64,000 bases of DNA from Rudanella lutea DSM 19387 (GTDB lineage Bacteria > Bacteroidota > Bacteroidia > Cytophagales > Spirosomataceae): contig NZ_KB913013.1 of assembly GCF_000383955.1 (NCBI RefSeq), forward strand, positions 2,772,694-2,836,693, written 5' to 3'. The position numbers were made by a program, and so were the translations under genes. This document shows positions 51,297-60,639 of the stretch, piece by piece; positions within the stretch are counted from its first letter, which is position 1, and each line of letters starts with the position of its first letter. The notes beneath the pieces are model-generated. The model did not search any database. It saw only the letters and a list, made by a program, of their open reading frames with translations, and was not told the origin of the DNA.

Positions 51297-52499
51297 CTAA
51301 CGCGTCTGTGAATGCTGAAGAATAAGCTGCTGAAAGATGGCTTCGAACTCGTGCGAACGCTGCTCCCACGAGTTGTTACGGGCCATTTCGACCCGTTGGG
51401 CAATGCGTTCGGGGCTTTGATCGGCCAGGGCCCGACGCAGGGCCTGCACGAACACCTCAGGCGAGGGGGCCATTTCGATAACGCCCGCAAAATCGTCGAG
51501 AATCGAAAAAGGCGTAGACACAACGGGTAATCCGGCCGCCAGATACTCGTTGATTTTGAGCGGGTAGATAGTGTACGTGTGCTCGTTGCAAACAAACGGA
51601 ATCATAGCAGCCGACAGCCCGGCCAGCAGCGGGGGCAACTGGGCGGGCTGATGCGGGGGTGTAAACACCACGTTGGGGTAACGCGTCAGTCGTTCGGTTA
51701 GGGCCGGCTCTTTTATTTCGCCAATAAACTGAAACGTCACGTCGGGCATCTCCCGAACGCAATACTCCACTATATCGACGTTGACCCGATTGTCGGCCGT
51801 GCCCAGATACCCCACCACCGGCTTGACAGGCGGTGTCTTCTCGGCCAGTTGCCGCGCCTGATGAAACAGTTCGAAGTTGACGCCATTTTTCACGCAAAAG
51901 GCGTTAGGCTGCCGCAGCGCCTTGGTTTGGAGCAGGGTTTCGGACGTCGTCACGACGGCATTGACCCGGCGGAGGTACTCTTCTTCATAGCGTCCACCGT
52001 GCCGATTCATCCAGCGGGCAATGCTGATTTCGTCGAAGCAGTAATATATGGTACCGGCCTCGTTGAGCTGATGCAACATAGGCAGGCCAAACACCGGATT
52101 CATGCCGTTAATAATCAGGGGCCGTTTCATGCCCAGCTGCCGCAACACGCTCCGCAGGCTCTTTACCAACCGGTTTACGTTCCAGTTGATCAGGCGGTCG
52201 TGCCGCTCAGGCGATAACCAGTTGATCGGCAACATGGTAGGCGGGTGCCACACGTACACCTCACTCCCATTTTTTCCGGGCTTTTTTGCCAACTGACTGG
52301 TCAACCGCATCAGGGTTCGTACCGGTACCCCGCGTTGCCCGGCCACGCCCATCAGTAAATCCTTGTACGTATGCTGATAGTCGACGTACAGGACCCGGTG
52401 CCGCACGGAAAATTCACACATCAGCTGCACAACCGCCTTCTGGAAGTCGCCCTCCCAGGTGGTCTGACCAACACATACGATACTATCGAAAGGCTCCAT
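51297..52499 (-). CDS. GT1/GT4-type glycosyltransferase (TuaH-like)
   Basis: The protein has 400 residues, starting MEPFDSIVCVGQTTWEGDFQ. It has VVTTSETLLQTKALRQPN, VGYLGTADNRVNVDIV and the donor site LKINEYLAAGLPVVSTP. The layout resembles TuaH and other cytoplasmic transferases of teichuronic-acid or EPS pathways. It is the last gene of the minus-strand operon that begins with the response regulator at 57960, and overlaps the polymerase gene by 17 nt. Confidence 0.85.
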   Translation of the reverse strand: MEPFDSIVCVGQTTWEGDFQKAVVQLMCEFSVRHRVLYVDYQHTYKDLLMGVAGQRGVPVRTLMRLTSQLAKKPGKNGSEVYVWHPPTMLPINWLSPERHDRLINWNVNRLVKSLRSVLRQLGMKRPLIINGMNPVFGLPMLHQLNEAGTIYYCFDEISIARWMNRHGGRYEEEYLRRVNAVVTTSETLLQTKALRQPNAFCVKNGVNFELFHQARQLAEKTPPVKPVVGYLGTADNRVNVDIVEYCVREMPDVTFQFIGEIKEPALTERLTRYPNVVFTPPHQPAQLPPLLAGLSAAMIPFVCNEHTYTIYPLKINEYLAAGLPVVSTPFSILDDFAGVIEMAPSPEVFVQALRRALADQSPERIAQRVEMARNNSWEQRSHEFEAIFQQLILQHSQTR

Positions 52500-53991
52500 G
52501 TACGGGGTAGGATGGGACGCGGTGTAACAATGAATCGTCGACAGAAGGGGCTGGCTTACGCGCCCAACGGTGGGCCGACGTAAACAGCATGGAACTGATA
52601 AACACGATGGTGCTGGTTGGAAACTGACCCATAATGGGGTTCGAGTAACTCACCACGGCAATGCCGATAAATTCGGATAGCAGCACCAGCATGAGGGTAG
52701 TCAGCCAGGGGTCTTTGAGTTGCCAGAGCCGGTACGTACCAATCAGAATCATCCCGGCCAGCATAAACAGATAAATCACCACGCCCACAATGCCGGTCTC
52801 GATCCAAAGCTGCACATACCAGCTGTCGGGCGGAATTTGGGCGGCCCAGTGATTGGGCGAAAACCGAACCCCGGCTCCCGACGACGACCCAACCCCGACC
52901 CCAAACGGAAGGTCTTTGAGGTAGTTACGAATGCGCTGCTGATTCTCCAGCCGCACCAGAAACGACTCATCCTGCGTGGGTCGCAACGCCGTCCGAATCC
53001 GGTAAATCTGGTACACGTTGTTGCCGATGTTGGTAAACAGCAGTACTGCCAGCAACGGAGCCGCCAAACTGACGCCCTGAATAATAGGGACAATTTTGCG
53101 CTGCAAGCCCAGATAAGCCGCGTAACCGGCAATGAGCACAAACAGCGACGACCGAGTACCCGAAACGGCATACCCCCAGAACAATACCAGCACCAACACC
53201 AGATATAGCAGCTTAGACGGGATCTTTTTGACCTGAAAAAACAGGATCAGGCTCACCAGCGTGACACCCGCCATCTCGGAGCCATACTGCCCGGCGTCGG
53301 AATAAAACGAGAAGCTTCGGAGTTGGCCCCACAAAATGTGGGTTTTTTCGGCCCCGGCGGCCAGCCAGTTTTGCTCGGCGGGTGTGAGGCCGATATACTG
53401 CTGTTTGAAGCCCCACAAAGCCGCCAGCACCGACCACACCAGCCACGTTCGGATAAAGAGCCAGACATTGGCCGTGGTAATGGGCGTTACCAGCACGATG
53501 ATGGCCAGAAAAAACCAGTTGAGTGAGTACGAGCGGGCATGATAAAACCAGGCCGGCTGATACGGTGCATTGGGATTGAAGTACTCAAGGATGGTGTAAA
53601 CAAGCCAAATCGTGAGCAGATAAAAAGCCGGATTATTCAACCGACGCCAGTTCATCTGCCGACCGTTCAGAAAGACACTCAGCAACGTGAACACCAGCAA
53701 CCCGTCGAGGCCGGTACCAACCGGCAGGTCATTTTCGAGGAACCGCGACGCTCCAATCAGAAAACTAAAGTTAACGTACAGGTACAGGCCGATACGGGGT
53801 TCGAGCAGAATACTCAGCAGCACCGCCAGGACAATGGGCAGGGCTACAATAATCATCGCCCCTTTGACGCCCATCGTACCAATGAGCCAACCACTTACCA
53901 GCGCCGTTGCCACACCGAACACCCCCACCAGCCAGGCTTTATCCCGGAGCCGGTCCATCAGCGTTTCGGTAAATGAATCAGTATGGGTCAT
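52483..53991 (-). CDS. O-antigen ligase/polymerase-like membrane protein (second copy)
   Basis: The protein has 502 residues with about ten to twelve membrane segments. The family loop reads FGVGVGSSSGAGVRFSPNHW followed by IPPDSWYVQLWIETGIVGV, a Wzy/WaaL-type signature with charged residues in a periplasmic loop. It polymerises or ligates lipid-linked glycans. It is longer than the copy at 22695 and the two differ strongly. It is encoded between two GT2 genes upstream and a GT gene downstream. Confidence 0.88.
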   Translation of the reverse strand: MTHTDSFTETLMDRLRDKAWLVGVFGVATALVSGWLIGTMGVKGAMIIVALPIVLAVLLSILLEPRIGLYLYVNFSFLIGASRFLENDLPVGTGLDGLLVFTLLSVFLNGRQMNWRRLNNPAFYLLTIWLVYTILEYFNPNAPYQPAWFYHARSYSLNWFFLAIIVLVTPITTANVWLFIRTWLVWSVLAALWGFKQQYIGLTPAEQNWLAAGAEKTHILWGQLRSFSFYSDAGQYGSEMAGVTLVSLILFFQVKKIPSKLLYLVLVLVLFWGYAVSGTRSSLFVLIAGYAAYLGLQRKIVPIIQGVSLAAPLLAVLLFTNIGNNVYQIYRIRTALRPTQDESFLVRLENQQRIRNYLKDLPFGVGVGSSSGAGVRFSPNHWAAQIPPDSWYVQLWIETGIVGVVIYLFMLAGMILIGTYRLWQLKDPWLTTLMLVLLSEFIGIAVVSYSNPIMGQFPTSTIVFISSMLFTSAHRWARKPAPSVDDSLLHRVPSYPVHGAFR

Positions 53992-54033
53992 TGTCTTTTT
54001 TGAATCGTTGAGTTTGTGTCGAATGGCCTCTGC

Positions 54034-55248
54034 TTAGGCCGCTCGCTTCGATTTTTCCCAGACACCCGTCAAATTACCCCGATTGAACCGGGCAAATCCC
54101 AGCAGGACGCACCAGTTCATGAACACAAAATAGAAGGGCACAAACGTCAGTTTCAGGCGGGTTTGTCGGTTTTCGAGCACGTAGCCTACGTAGGCAGCCG
54201 CGTAGAAAACAAGCTGAGCCCCCAACATAGCCCACCAGAACGAGGCCGTTCCCGGCGGAGTCTGGGTATCAGGGGCGTACAGCACACCCAGAATGAGGAC
54301 ATTGAGCAAGAGCAGGGCGGGCAAACAGAACGGCGTTACGGCCCACCGCAATACCCGGTGCGATACATACTGAAAGCTCAACCAGCCATAACGCGCCACG
54401 TTGAGCAGGTACGCCAGCCGTTTCATGGCCTGAAAACCACCGGCGGCTATCCGAACCTTACGTTTCTTTTCTTCACCTACCGAATGCGACGGCCGTTCGA
54501 GCGCGTACGCATCGGGCGCGTACTCAACCCGGTACCCGCGCCCGGCAATTCGTAGCGAAATCACAAAATCGTCGAGCAGGGTATCGGGCTCTACGGGTTC
54601 GTACAGATCGGTGCGGATGGCAAACAACTCGCCCGCAGCCCCTACAATGGTGTGCAGTTGCGCATCCAGTTTTTTCAGAAACGATTCATACCGCCAGTAC
54701 AGGCCTTCGCCACTACCCGCAGCCGACTCGGCATCGGCCATCTGAATCCGTTTTTCGCCCGTTACGGCCCCCACACCCTCCGCAAACCGGCTCACTAAGC
54801 GGCTCACAGCCTCTGTGTTGAGCTGCGTATTGGCATCGGTAAAAATGGTGATGGGCGTTTGTACCTCGCTCATGGCCCGGTTCATAGCGGCAATCTTACC
54901 TAAGCGCTGACTCCCCGACAGAATGCGGAGGTTGGGGGCCTCCTGCCGGGCCAGGTACTCGGCCGATCCGTCGGTTGAACCTTCTACCACAAACAGGATG
55001 TGCAGCCGGTCGGCCGGGTAATCCTGCGCGAGGCAGTTGTGGAGCTTGGCAGGCAGATAATCGACTTCGTTATAGGCAGGCACCACCATAGTCACGTGCG
55101 GCAGCTCTGCGGGCTGGGCGTTTTGGCGCTGGTTGCCGCGCAGTTTCACCAGCACCCAGGCCACAAGGCCGTACCCCAGATAGGTGTAAAACACCACAAA
55201 GCTCAGCCCCGCAAATAAACCGACCAGTATGTAATAGAGCGCTGTCAT
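54034..55248 (-). CDS. Membrane family 2 glycosyltransferase
   Basis: The protein has 404 residues. An N-terminal membrane segment is followed by HVTMVVPAYNEVDYLPAKL, ITIFTDANTQLN (DxD-like), TGEKRIQ and LLDDFVISLRIAGRGYRVEY, then several C-terminal membrane segments. The layout resembles IcaA/hyaluronan-synthase-like enzymes or transferases of EPS operons. It may extend or polymerise the glycan at the membrane. Gaps to neighbours are 42 and 20 nt. Confidence 0.88.
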   Translation of the reverse strand: MTALYYILVGLFAGLSFVVFYTYLGYGLVAWVLVKLRGNQRQNAQPAELPHVTMVVPAYNEVDYLPAKLHNCLAQDYPADRLHILFVVEGSTDGSAEYLARQEAPNLRILSGSQRLGKIAAMNRAMSEVQTPITIFTDANTQLNTEAVSRLVSRFAEGVGAVTGEKRIQMADAESAAGSGEGLYWRYESFLKKLDAQLHTIVGAAGELFAIRTDLYEPVEPDTLLDDFVISLRIAGRGYRVEYAPDAYALERPSHSVGEEKKRKVRIAAGGFQAMKRLAYLLNVARYGWLSFQYVSHRVLRWAVTPFCLPALLLLNVLILGVLYAPDTQTPPGTASFWWAMLGAQLVFYAAAYVGYVLENRQTRLKLTFVPFYFVFMNWCVLLGFARFNRGNLTGVWEKSKRAA

Positions 55249-55268
55249 GGATAGCAGTAGATTAGGTA

Positions 55269-56192
55269 TTACACGGGCGACGTACTCCCCGACGTGAGGT
55301 TCCAGAGCACACCACGCGCAAACGCTTTGGCATGGGCAAACTGCCCTTTCAGCGCATACGTGAGCAGGTGCTTGGGCAGCACTGCTCCGGCAAAAAAGGC
55401 GTAAAACACAGCCCGTTGAGCCGGTGAACCGTGCCGACGCATAAACAAAATCCGGTTGCGCGTGAGGTAGTACGTTTTGAGCGTGCTGTGCCGCCCCACC
55501 GAAACCGACTCTTTGTGTAAAATACTGGCCGACGGCTGGTAGTAGATCTGAAACCCGGCATTGCGGATGCGCTGCGACCAGTCGAGTTCTTCGTAGTAAA
55601 GAAAAAACCGCTCAGCAAAACGCCCTACCTGCTCCACCACCCTTCGGCTCACGAGCATGGCGCATCCGTGCGCAAAAGGGGTCGGCCCCGGCTGGTCGAA
55701 CTGCCCCTGATCGGTTTGGTTGCAACCTACCATATGCGCCGTTCCGGTCAGCATATTCATGGCACCGTACCCGGCGTATTGCAGGAGCCGGGGATTATCG
55801 AAATAGCTGATTTTGGGGCATACCACACCCACCAACGCCGACTGCTCAAACGGCCGGAGCAATTCATCCAGCACATTGGGAGTCAGCTCGGTATCGTTGT
55901 TCACAATGAAAAAGTACGCCCCGCGCGCGTGCTGCATTCCCAGATTATTACCACCCGTAAAACCCAGGTTCACATCGCTCCGCACAACGCGTGCCCACGG
56001 ATACCGCGCCATATCCACTTGGCTGGTCAGGCTTGGTACCGAGGCATTGTCGACAACGATTACCTCATAATTCGGGTACGCCAGCCCCCGCACCGACTCG
56101 AGAAATTGCCGGGTCGTTTCGGCCTGATTGTAGTTGATGGTCACCATCGACACGAGCGGGGCCTTGTCGCCTACACGTTTTCCTTCTGCCAT
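55269..56192 (-). CDS. Family 2 glycosyltransferase (rhamnosyltransferase-like)
   Basis: The protein has 307 residues. Motifs are SMVTINYNQAETTRQFL, EVIVVDNASVPSL, NLGFTGGNNLGMQHA and FFIVNNDTELTPNVL, then FFLYYEELDWSQRIRNAG. This is the WbbL/RfbN-like group, many members of which transfer L-rhamnose. The 3-prime end of the preceding initiating transferase overlaps its start by 22 nt, so translation is coupled. Confidence 0.9.
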   Translation of the reverse strand: MAEGKRVGDKAPLVSMVTINYNQAETTRQFLESVRGLAYPNYEVIVVDNASVPSLTSQVDMARYPWARVVRSDVNLGFTGGNNLGMQHARGAYFFIVNNDTELTPNVLDELLRPFEQSALVGVVCPKISYFDNPRLLQYAGYGAMNMLTGTAHMVGCNQTDQGQFDQPGPTPFAHGCAMLVSRRVVEQVGRFAERFFLYYEELDWSQRIRNAGFQIYYQPSASILHKESVSVGRHSTLKTYYLTRNRILFMRRHGSPAQRAVFYAFFAGAVLPKHLLTYALKGQFAHAKAFARGVLWNLTSGSTSPV

Positions 56193-57361
56193 AAGCTAAA
56201 GAGGGTCCGCCACATGATGTAAAGGTCTGTTTTGAACGAAAAAGTCTGGGCATACTCAATGTCGAGAGCCGTTCGTTCACGATCCGACATGGGACCCTGT
56301 CCTTTAGCCCGCTTCTTTACCTGCCAGAGACCCGTGAGGCCAGCCGGTCCGGCAAATCGCTGTGCCGACTCGTTGGTGGTCAGTTTTTCAGCTTCGTACA
56401 GGGGTAAGGGCCGGTTACCCACCACCGACATATCGCCGAGTAGTACATTGAGCAATTGCGGCAGCTCGTCGATACTGCTGTTGCGTAGAAACGTACCCAG
56501 ACGCGTAATGCGGGGGTCGTTCCGAAACTTCATAAACTTGGCGGCTTCTTCGTTTTCGCGCAGGTACAGCTTTTCGCAAATCAGCCGGTTCTGGTCGAAT
56601 AGTGGCTGCTGACACGCAATGCCCCGCTCGCGGCAGGCACTGCACAAAAACGTGGCCGAGTCAGTAATGGGGTCTTCCAAATCGGCTGGCTGGGGGCTTT
56701 TGGCATAGATGTTGGAGCCGGCCAAACTTGTAATTTCCTGATCGGCCCGAACGCGCATAGTCCGGAACTTATACATGTTGATGATCCGGTAATTGGTACC
56801 TGCTCGGGTAGAACGGTAAAAAACCGGCCCCCTCGAATCGAGTTTAATCAGAATCGCGACGAGCAACAGGAGTGGCGAAAGCAGGATCAGAGCCACCGAC
56901 GACACCAGCACATCGACGGCACGTTTCCACCAGGGTAACCGAAACACAAAGGCCGTCTGCCCCTCGACCGGCGCTGGGGCCTGCTTCAATCGGTCATAGA
57001 CCTCCGTGTAATAATCTACTTGCTGCCGAATACGCTTGTCAGACTCCTCCGCGTCAATAATATCCATAACTCCTGGGGTTGATGAAACTCTAACGATCTG
57101 CCTGTCAAGCTCTCTTGTCAACAAAACGGGCACCGACACCAGCGTTCGGTTAGTCCGAACCAGGGCCAATACCCCAAAACTGCTTTGTTGGTCTACGATA
57201 ATCAGATCTACCGGAGTAGCACCGACCAACCACAGTTCTGCATGTTTTGTATTCCGAAAGCGCGTGAGCAAACATGATCCGCCCAATGAATCGATAAGCC
57301 GATTCACGATATAGTCGTCTTCTTCGATCAGGAGAAGACTGGGCCTTATCGAACTATTCAC
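56171..57361 (-). CDS. Receiver-like domain fused to a glycosyl-1-phosphate transferase
   Basis: The protein has 396 residues. Residues 1-125 look like a CheY-type receiver: acidic EEDD at 13-16, candidate phospho-Asp57 (LIIVDQQSS), Thr82, but the conserved Lys is Ala104. A membrane segment (about 150-173) and the phosphoglycosyl transferase domain follow, with NMYKFRTMR at 195, SIDELPQLLNVLLGDMSVV at 296 and GNRPLP. A Cys-rich insertion (C240, C243, C250, C262) lies between the FRTM and KFRNDPR motifs and may bind zinc. The enzyme starts glycan assembly on undecaprenyl phosphate; the receiver part suggests it is controlled by protein contact. It follows the stand-alone receiver gene at 57460. 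Confidence 0.85.
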   Translation of the reverse strand: MNSSIRPSLLLIEEDDYIVNRLIDSLGGSCLLTRFRNTKHAELWLVGATPVDLIIVDQQSSFGVLALVRTNRTLVSVPVLLTRELDRQIVRVSSTPGVMDIIDAEESDKRIRQQVDYYTEVYDRLKQAPAPVEGQTAFVFRLPWWKRAVDVLVSSVALILLSPLLLLVAILIKLDSRGPVFYRSTRAGTNYRIINMYKFRTMRVRADQEITSLAGSNIYAKSPQPADLEDPITDSATFLCSACRERGIACQQPLFDQNRLICEKLYLRENEEAAKFMKFRNDPRITRLGTFLRNSSIDELPQLLNVLLGDMSVVGNRPLPLYEAEKLTTNESAQRFAGPAGLTGLWQVKKRAKGQGPMSDRERTALDIEYAQTFSFKTDLYIMWRTLFSLWQKENV

Positions 57362-57459
57362 AAAACAAGGAGGCTGTATAACGAGGACTTAGCACCGTGA
57401 TGCTGGCACAGATATTGCTCTGTTTTTACCAGACAACTGCCCACGGGCCCTATAACCAA

Positions 57460-57960
57460 TCAGGCACTTTGCGATACACTGTACCCACGCGAGAAAATCG
57501 ACAGGAAGCGAGACTTGGGCTGCCAGGCGCTTTTGGGTTCGGCGCGGTCCAGATCGGCCACCATCCGCTCGTCGGTTTGGGGAACCGTCCGGCGCAGGAG
57601 TGCATTGAGTTTGGCCTTCACTTCGAGTGGGTTGAACGGCTTGGAGATAAAACTGTCAACGCCTTGTTCAAGACACTCAATTCGGGTGTCGCTGGAGGTA
57701 GCACTGGAAAGTATAACAATTGGGGTATGAGCAATGAGTTTGCTCATCCGAATCAGCTTCGTGATTTCGAGACCGCTGAAAAATGGAAGATTCAACTCGG
57801 TAAGCACACAATCGTACCGATTTCCTTGGATTAGTAGCCGAGCCGCGTCCTGACCTGTGTTAACAACGGTTATCTCAAAGTCCTTTTCAAGCGTTTGCGT
57901 GAGAATACCAGCTACATAGGTACTTTCATCTACTATGAGTAGTTGGAACTTCGGTTTCAT
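57460..57960 (-). CDS. Stand-alone receiver-domain protein with Glu at the phosphorylation site
   Basis: The protein has 166 residues, one receiver domain plus a 40-residue basic/Ser-rich tail and no DNA-binding domain. The acidic pair is D11 E12 (LLIVDEST), the switch Ser is near 85 (IVILSSATS) and Lys107 is kept (FISKPFNP). The phospho-acceptor position reads CVLTELNLP, so Glu55 replaces Asp (codon GAG). It cannot be phosphorylated in the normal way and may mimic the active state. It is the first gene of the polysaccharide operon and directly precedes the receiver-transferase fusion. No histidine kinase is nearby. Confidence 0.88.
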   Translation of the reverse strand: MKPKFQLLIVDESTYVAGILTQTLEKDFEITVVNTGQDAARLLIQGNRYDCVLTELNLPFFSGLEITKLIRMSKLIAHTPIVILSSATSSDTRIECLEQGVDSFISKPFNPLEVKAKLNALLRRTVPQTDERMVADLDRAEPKSAWQPKSRFLSIFSRGYSVSQSA

Positions 57961-58332
57961 TGTATGGATTTTTTAAAGATGGGTTAGATCTGTCCATTTA
58001 GACTATTTTATATATACCGAGTAACTCATCTTTAGATCACAATTTGCCGCATTTCGAACAAGTGGTCCTATTGATAGTATTTTTTCTATAAGTCGCTATA
58101 TATTTCTACACATCAGTACCTTTAAGTAGCTTTAAAAGACACATAATTAATTTGTTCTTAATGTAATTCCGCCCCCCAAAGGAGACAAAATTTATGACTA
58201 TACCAAGATCCTTTTGCAATCAAAACAAATAACCCTAGGGTATATTCTCCTTTATTTGACCCTGGTTACTAAGTAAAAAAGCCGGGTTTTTACCCGGCCT
58301 TCACAGCATTTTATAAGCCAATAAATTGAGTA
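57961..58332. other. AT-rich intergenic region with a long inverted repeat
   Basis: This 372-bp region separates metG (its terminator at 58275-58300) and the receiver gene, both on the minus strand, so it must hold the promoter of the polysaccharide operon. It is clearly more AT-rich than its surroundings. A 13-base inverted repeat with one mismatch lies at 57974-57986 and 58022-58034 (spacer 35 nt). I see no open frame or RNA gene and no exact TAnnTTTG box on the minus strand. Confidence 0.5.
58275..58300 (-). terminator. Intrinsic terminator after metG
   Basis: A seven-base stem (58282-58288 with 58293-58299) with a 4-nt loop is followed on the minus strand by a run of T. It lies about 33 nt beyond the metG stop codon. 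Confidence 0.8.
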
Positions 58333-60396
58333 TTAGCTAACAGTAGCTCCGTTCCAAACATCCTTGCTGGGCGGCAACATGGCCAGGGCTCCGTCGCGGT
58401 CCTCAGCCATCAGAATCATACCCTGCGACTCCAGCCCCATCATCTTGCGCGGGGCCAGATTGGCCAGAAACGTCACCTGCTTCCCGATCAGGTCCTCGGG
58501 CGCGAAGTGCTTGGCAATACCGCTCAGAATCTGGCGGCCGCCCATCCCGTCATCAACCCGTAGTTTCAGCAACTTATCACTTTTAGGCACTCGCTCAGCT
58601 TCCGTAATGGTACCGATCCGAATGTCCATTTTGGCAAAATCGTCGTAGGTGATCTCACCTTTGAGGGTGGGTACCTCTTTAGTGGCTAACTCGTTCATGC
58701 GTTTCGCGTCGTGTAATTTTTGAATCTGTCGATTAATCACATCATCTTCCAGCTTTTCAAACAGAAGACTGCTTTGGCCCAGCGTATGCCCTTCGGTGAG
58801 CAGGTCGGCTTTTCCGGCATTGAGCCAGGTCAGAATATCCTTGTCCAGCACCTCGGCATTCAGTTGCTGCCGGAGCTTGCGGGCCGTAAACGGCAGAAAG
58901 GGCTCACACAAAATGCTCAGGTTGGCCGTAATCTGCAACGCAATATGCAGAATGGTCTGGGCGCGGTTCACATCGGTTTTAACCACCTTCCAGGGCTCGG
59001 TTTCGGCCAGGTACTTATTGCCAAGCCGCGCCAGGTCCATAAGGTGCATGAGGGCCTCCCGGAAACGATACTGCCCAATGGCCTGCCCAATGCGGTCGGG
59101 GTACTGCGCCAGTTCGTTCAGCACCACGTGGTCGTACTCGGTCAGGTCGGCGAGGGTGGGCACGCGGTTATCGCAGAATTTCTGCGTCAGCACGAAAGCC
59201 CGATTTACAAAGTTTCCGAATATCCCAACCAGCTCGGCGTTATTGCGGGTCTGGAAGTCCTTCCACGTAAACTCAGAGTCTTTGGTTTCGGGGGCATTGG
59301 CCGCCAGCACGTACCGGAGCACATCTTCTTTATTGGGCATTTCGTCCAGATACTCGTGCAGCCAGACGGCCCAGTTGCGCGAGGTACTGATTTTGTCGCC
59401 CTCCAGATTCATAAATTCGTTGGCGGGTACATTGTCGGCCAGAATATAGCTACCCTCGTGCATCAGCATCGCCGGGAAAATGATGCAGTGAAACACGATA
59501 TTGTCTTTGCCAATAAAGTGCACCAGCTTGGTATGCTCGTCGCGCCAGTACAGTTCCCAGTCGCGGCCCTGCTCGGCAGCCCACTCTTTGGTCATCGAAA
59601 TGTAGCCAATAGGCGCATCGAACCATACGTAAAGCACCTTACCGTCGGTGTCGGGCAGGGGCACGCTGATGCCCCAGTCGAGGTCGCGGGTCATAGCGCG
59701 GGGACGCAGGCCTTCTTTGAGCCACGACTGGCATTGCCCAAACACGTTGGTTTTCCACTCCGGGTGGCTGTTTACGTATTCTTCGATCCGGGGCTGCATC
59801 CGGTCGAGGGGCAGGTACCAGTTTTTGGTCGATTTCAGCACCGGTTTTGCCCCCGACAGCATCGACCGCAGCGGCTCTTTCAGCTCGGTAGGGCTGAGGG
59901 TCGAACCGCAGCGTTCGCACTGATCGCCGTACGCATTTTCGTTACCGCATACCGGGCACACGCCCACAATGTAGCGGTCGGCCAGAAACTGCTTAGCGGT
60001 TTCGTCGTAATACTGTTCGGTGACCTCCTCCGTGAAATTACTGCCCTCATACAGGTTCAGGAAGATCTCCTGCGAGGTTTCGTGGTGAATCTTGTTGGAA
60101 GTCCGGGAATAGATGTCGAACGAGATCCCGAAATCTTCAAACGATTTTTTGATTTGGGTATAGTACTTATCCACCACCTGCTGCGGGGTGATCCCCTCTT
60201 TCTGCGCCCGGATCGTGATCGGCACCCCATGTTCGTCGGTACCACTGATAAAGGCCACATCTTTGCCCGTTGCCCGAAGGTAACGCACGTAGATATCGGC
60301 CGGAAGGTAGCAACCGGCAAGGTGCCCGATATGAATAGGGCCGTTAGCGTAGATAAGGGCTGCCGTTACGGTATATCGCTGCGGATTTTCTAACAT
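58333..60396 (-). CDS. metG: Methionyl-tRNA synthetase
   Basis: The protein has 687 residues from [20 protein letters not shown]; 41 in-frame residues upstream are not part of the enzyme. The class I HIGH motif is in [15 protein letters not shown], the zinc knuckle is [18 protein letters not shown] and the second signature is [10 protein letters not shown] (KISTS for KMSKS). A C-terminal EMAP/Trbp111-like tRNA-binding domain (about 580-687, [20 protein letters not shown]) is present, so it is the long, dimeric form. It ends at an intrinsic terminator and is not linked to the polysaccharide operon downstream. Confidence 0.97.
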   Translation of the reverse strand: MLENPQRYTVTAALIYANGPIHIGHLAGCYLPADIYVRYLRATGKDVAFISGTDEHGVPITIRAQKEGITPQQVVDKYYTQIKKSFEDFGISFDIYSRTSNKIHHETSQEIFLNLYEGSNFTEEVTEQYYDETAKQFLADRYIVGVCPVCGNENAYGDQCERCGSTLSPTELKEPLRSMLSGAKPVLKSTKNWYLPLDRMQPRIEEYVNSHPEWKTNVFGQCQSWLKEGLRPRAMTRDLDWGISVPLPDTDGKVLYVWFDAPIGYISMTKEWAAEQGRDWELYWRDEHTKLVHFIGKDNIVFHCIIFPAMLMHEGSYILADNVPANEFMNLEGDKISTSRNWAVWLHEYLDEMPNKEDVLRYVLAANAPETKDSEFTWKDFQTRNNAELVGIFGNFVNRAFVLTQKFCDNRVPTLADLTEYDHVVLNELAQYPDRIGQAIGQYRFREALMHLMDLARLGNKYLAETEPWKVVKTDVNRAQTILHIALQITANLSILCEPFLPFTARKLRQQLNAEVLDKDILTWLNAGKADLLTEGHTLGQSSLLFEKLEDDVINRQIQKLHDAKRMNELATKEVPTLKGEITYDDFAKMDIRIGTITEAERVPKSDKLLKLRVDDGMGGRQILSGIAKHFAPEDLIGKQVTFLANLAPRKMMGLESQGMILMAEDRDGALAMLPPSKDVWNGATVS

Positions 60397-60477
60397 GATT
60401 GGAGATTGAGTGCCTGGTGCACCCGGACAGACGGCCTTGCGGTGCCATCCATACCGGCTCCTGGCAACTAATTTCTG

Positions 60478-60485
60478 CAAAATTA
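60478..60485 (-). promoter_or_regulatory. Candidate -7 box of metG
   Basis: On the minus strand TAATTTTG matches TAnnTTTG exactly, 82 nt upstream of the metG ATG. No well-spaced -33 TTG element is visible. Confidence 0.35.
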
Positions 60486-60639
60486 GCAATTCGGCACCGA
60501 GGATTGTTAAGTTTACCAAAACAGGGTCGAATCGCTATGGAATATACCCACTGGGACCTTAATATGTTCCCGGTTGGTTATGTGGTCACCGGACGGTGGC
60601 GTTTTGAGTACCCCTTTCATAGCTCCGGCCACTTTTTGC

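Noticed and set aside
58720-60393. 557-codon open frame opposite metG
   Set aside because: Pure antisense of a confidently identified housekeeping gene.
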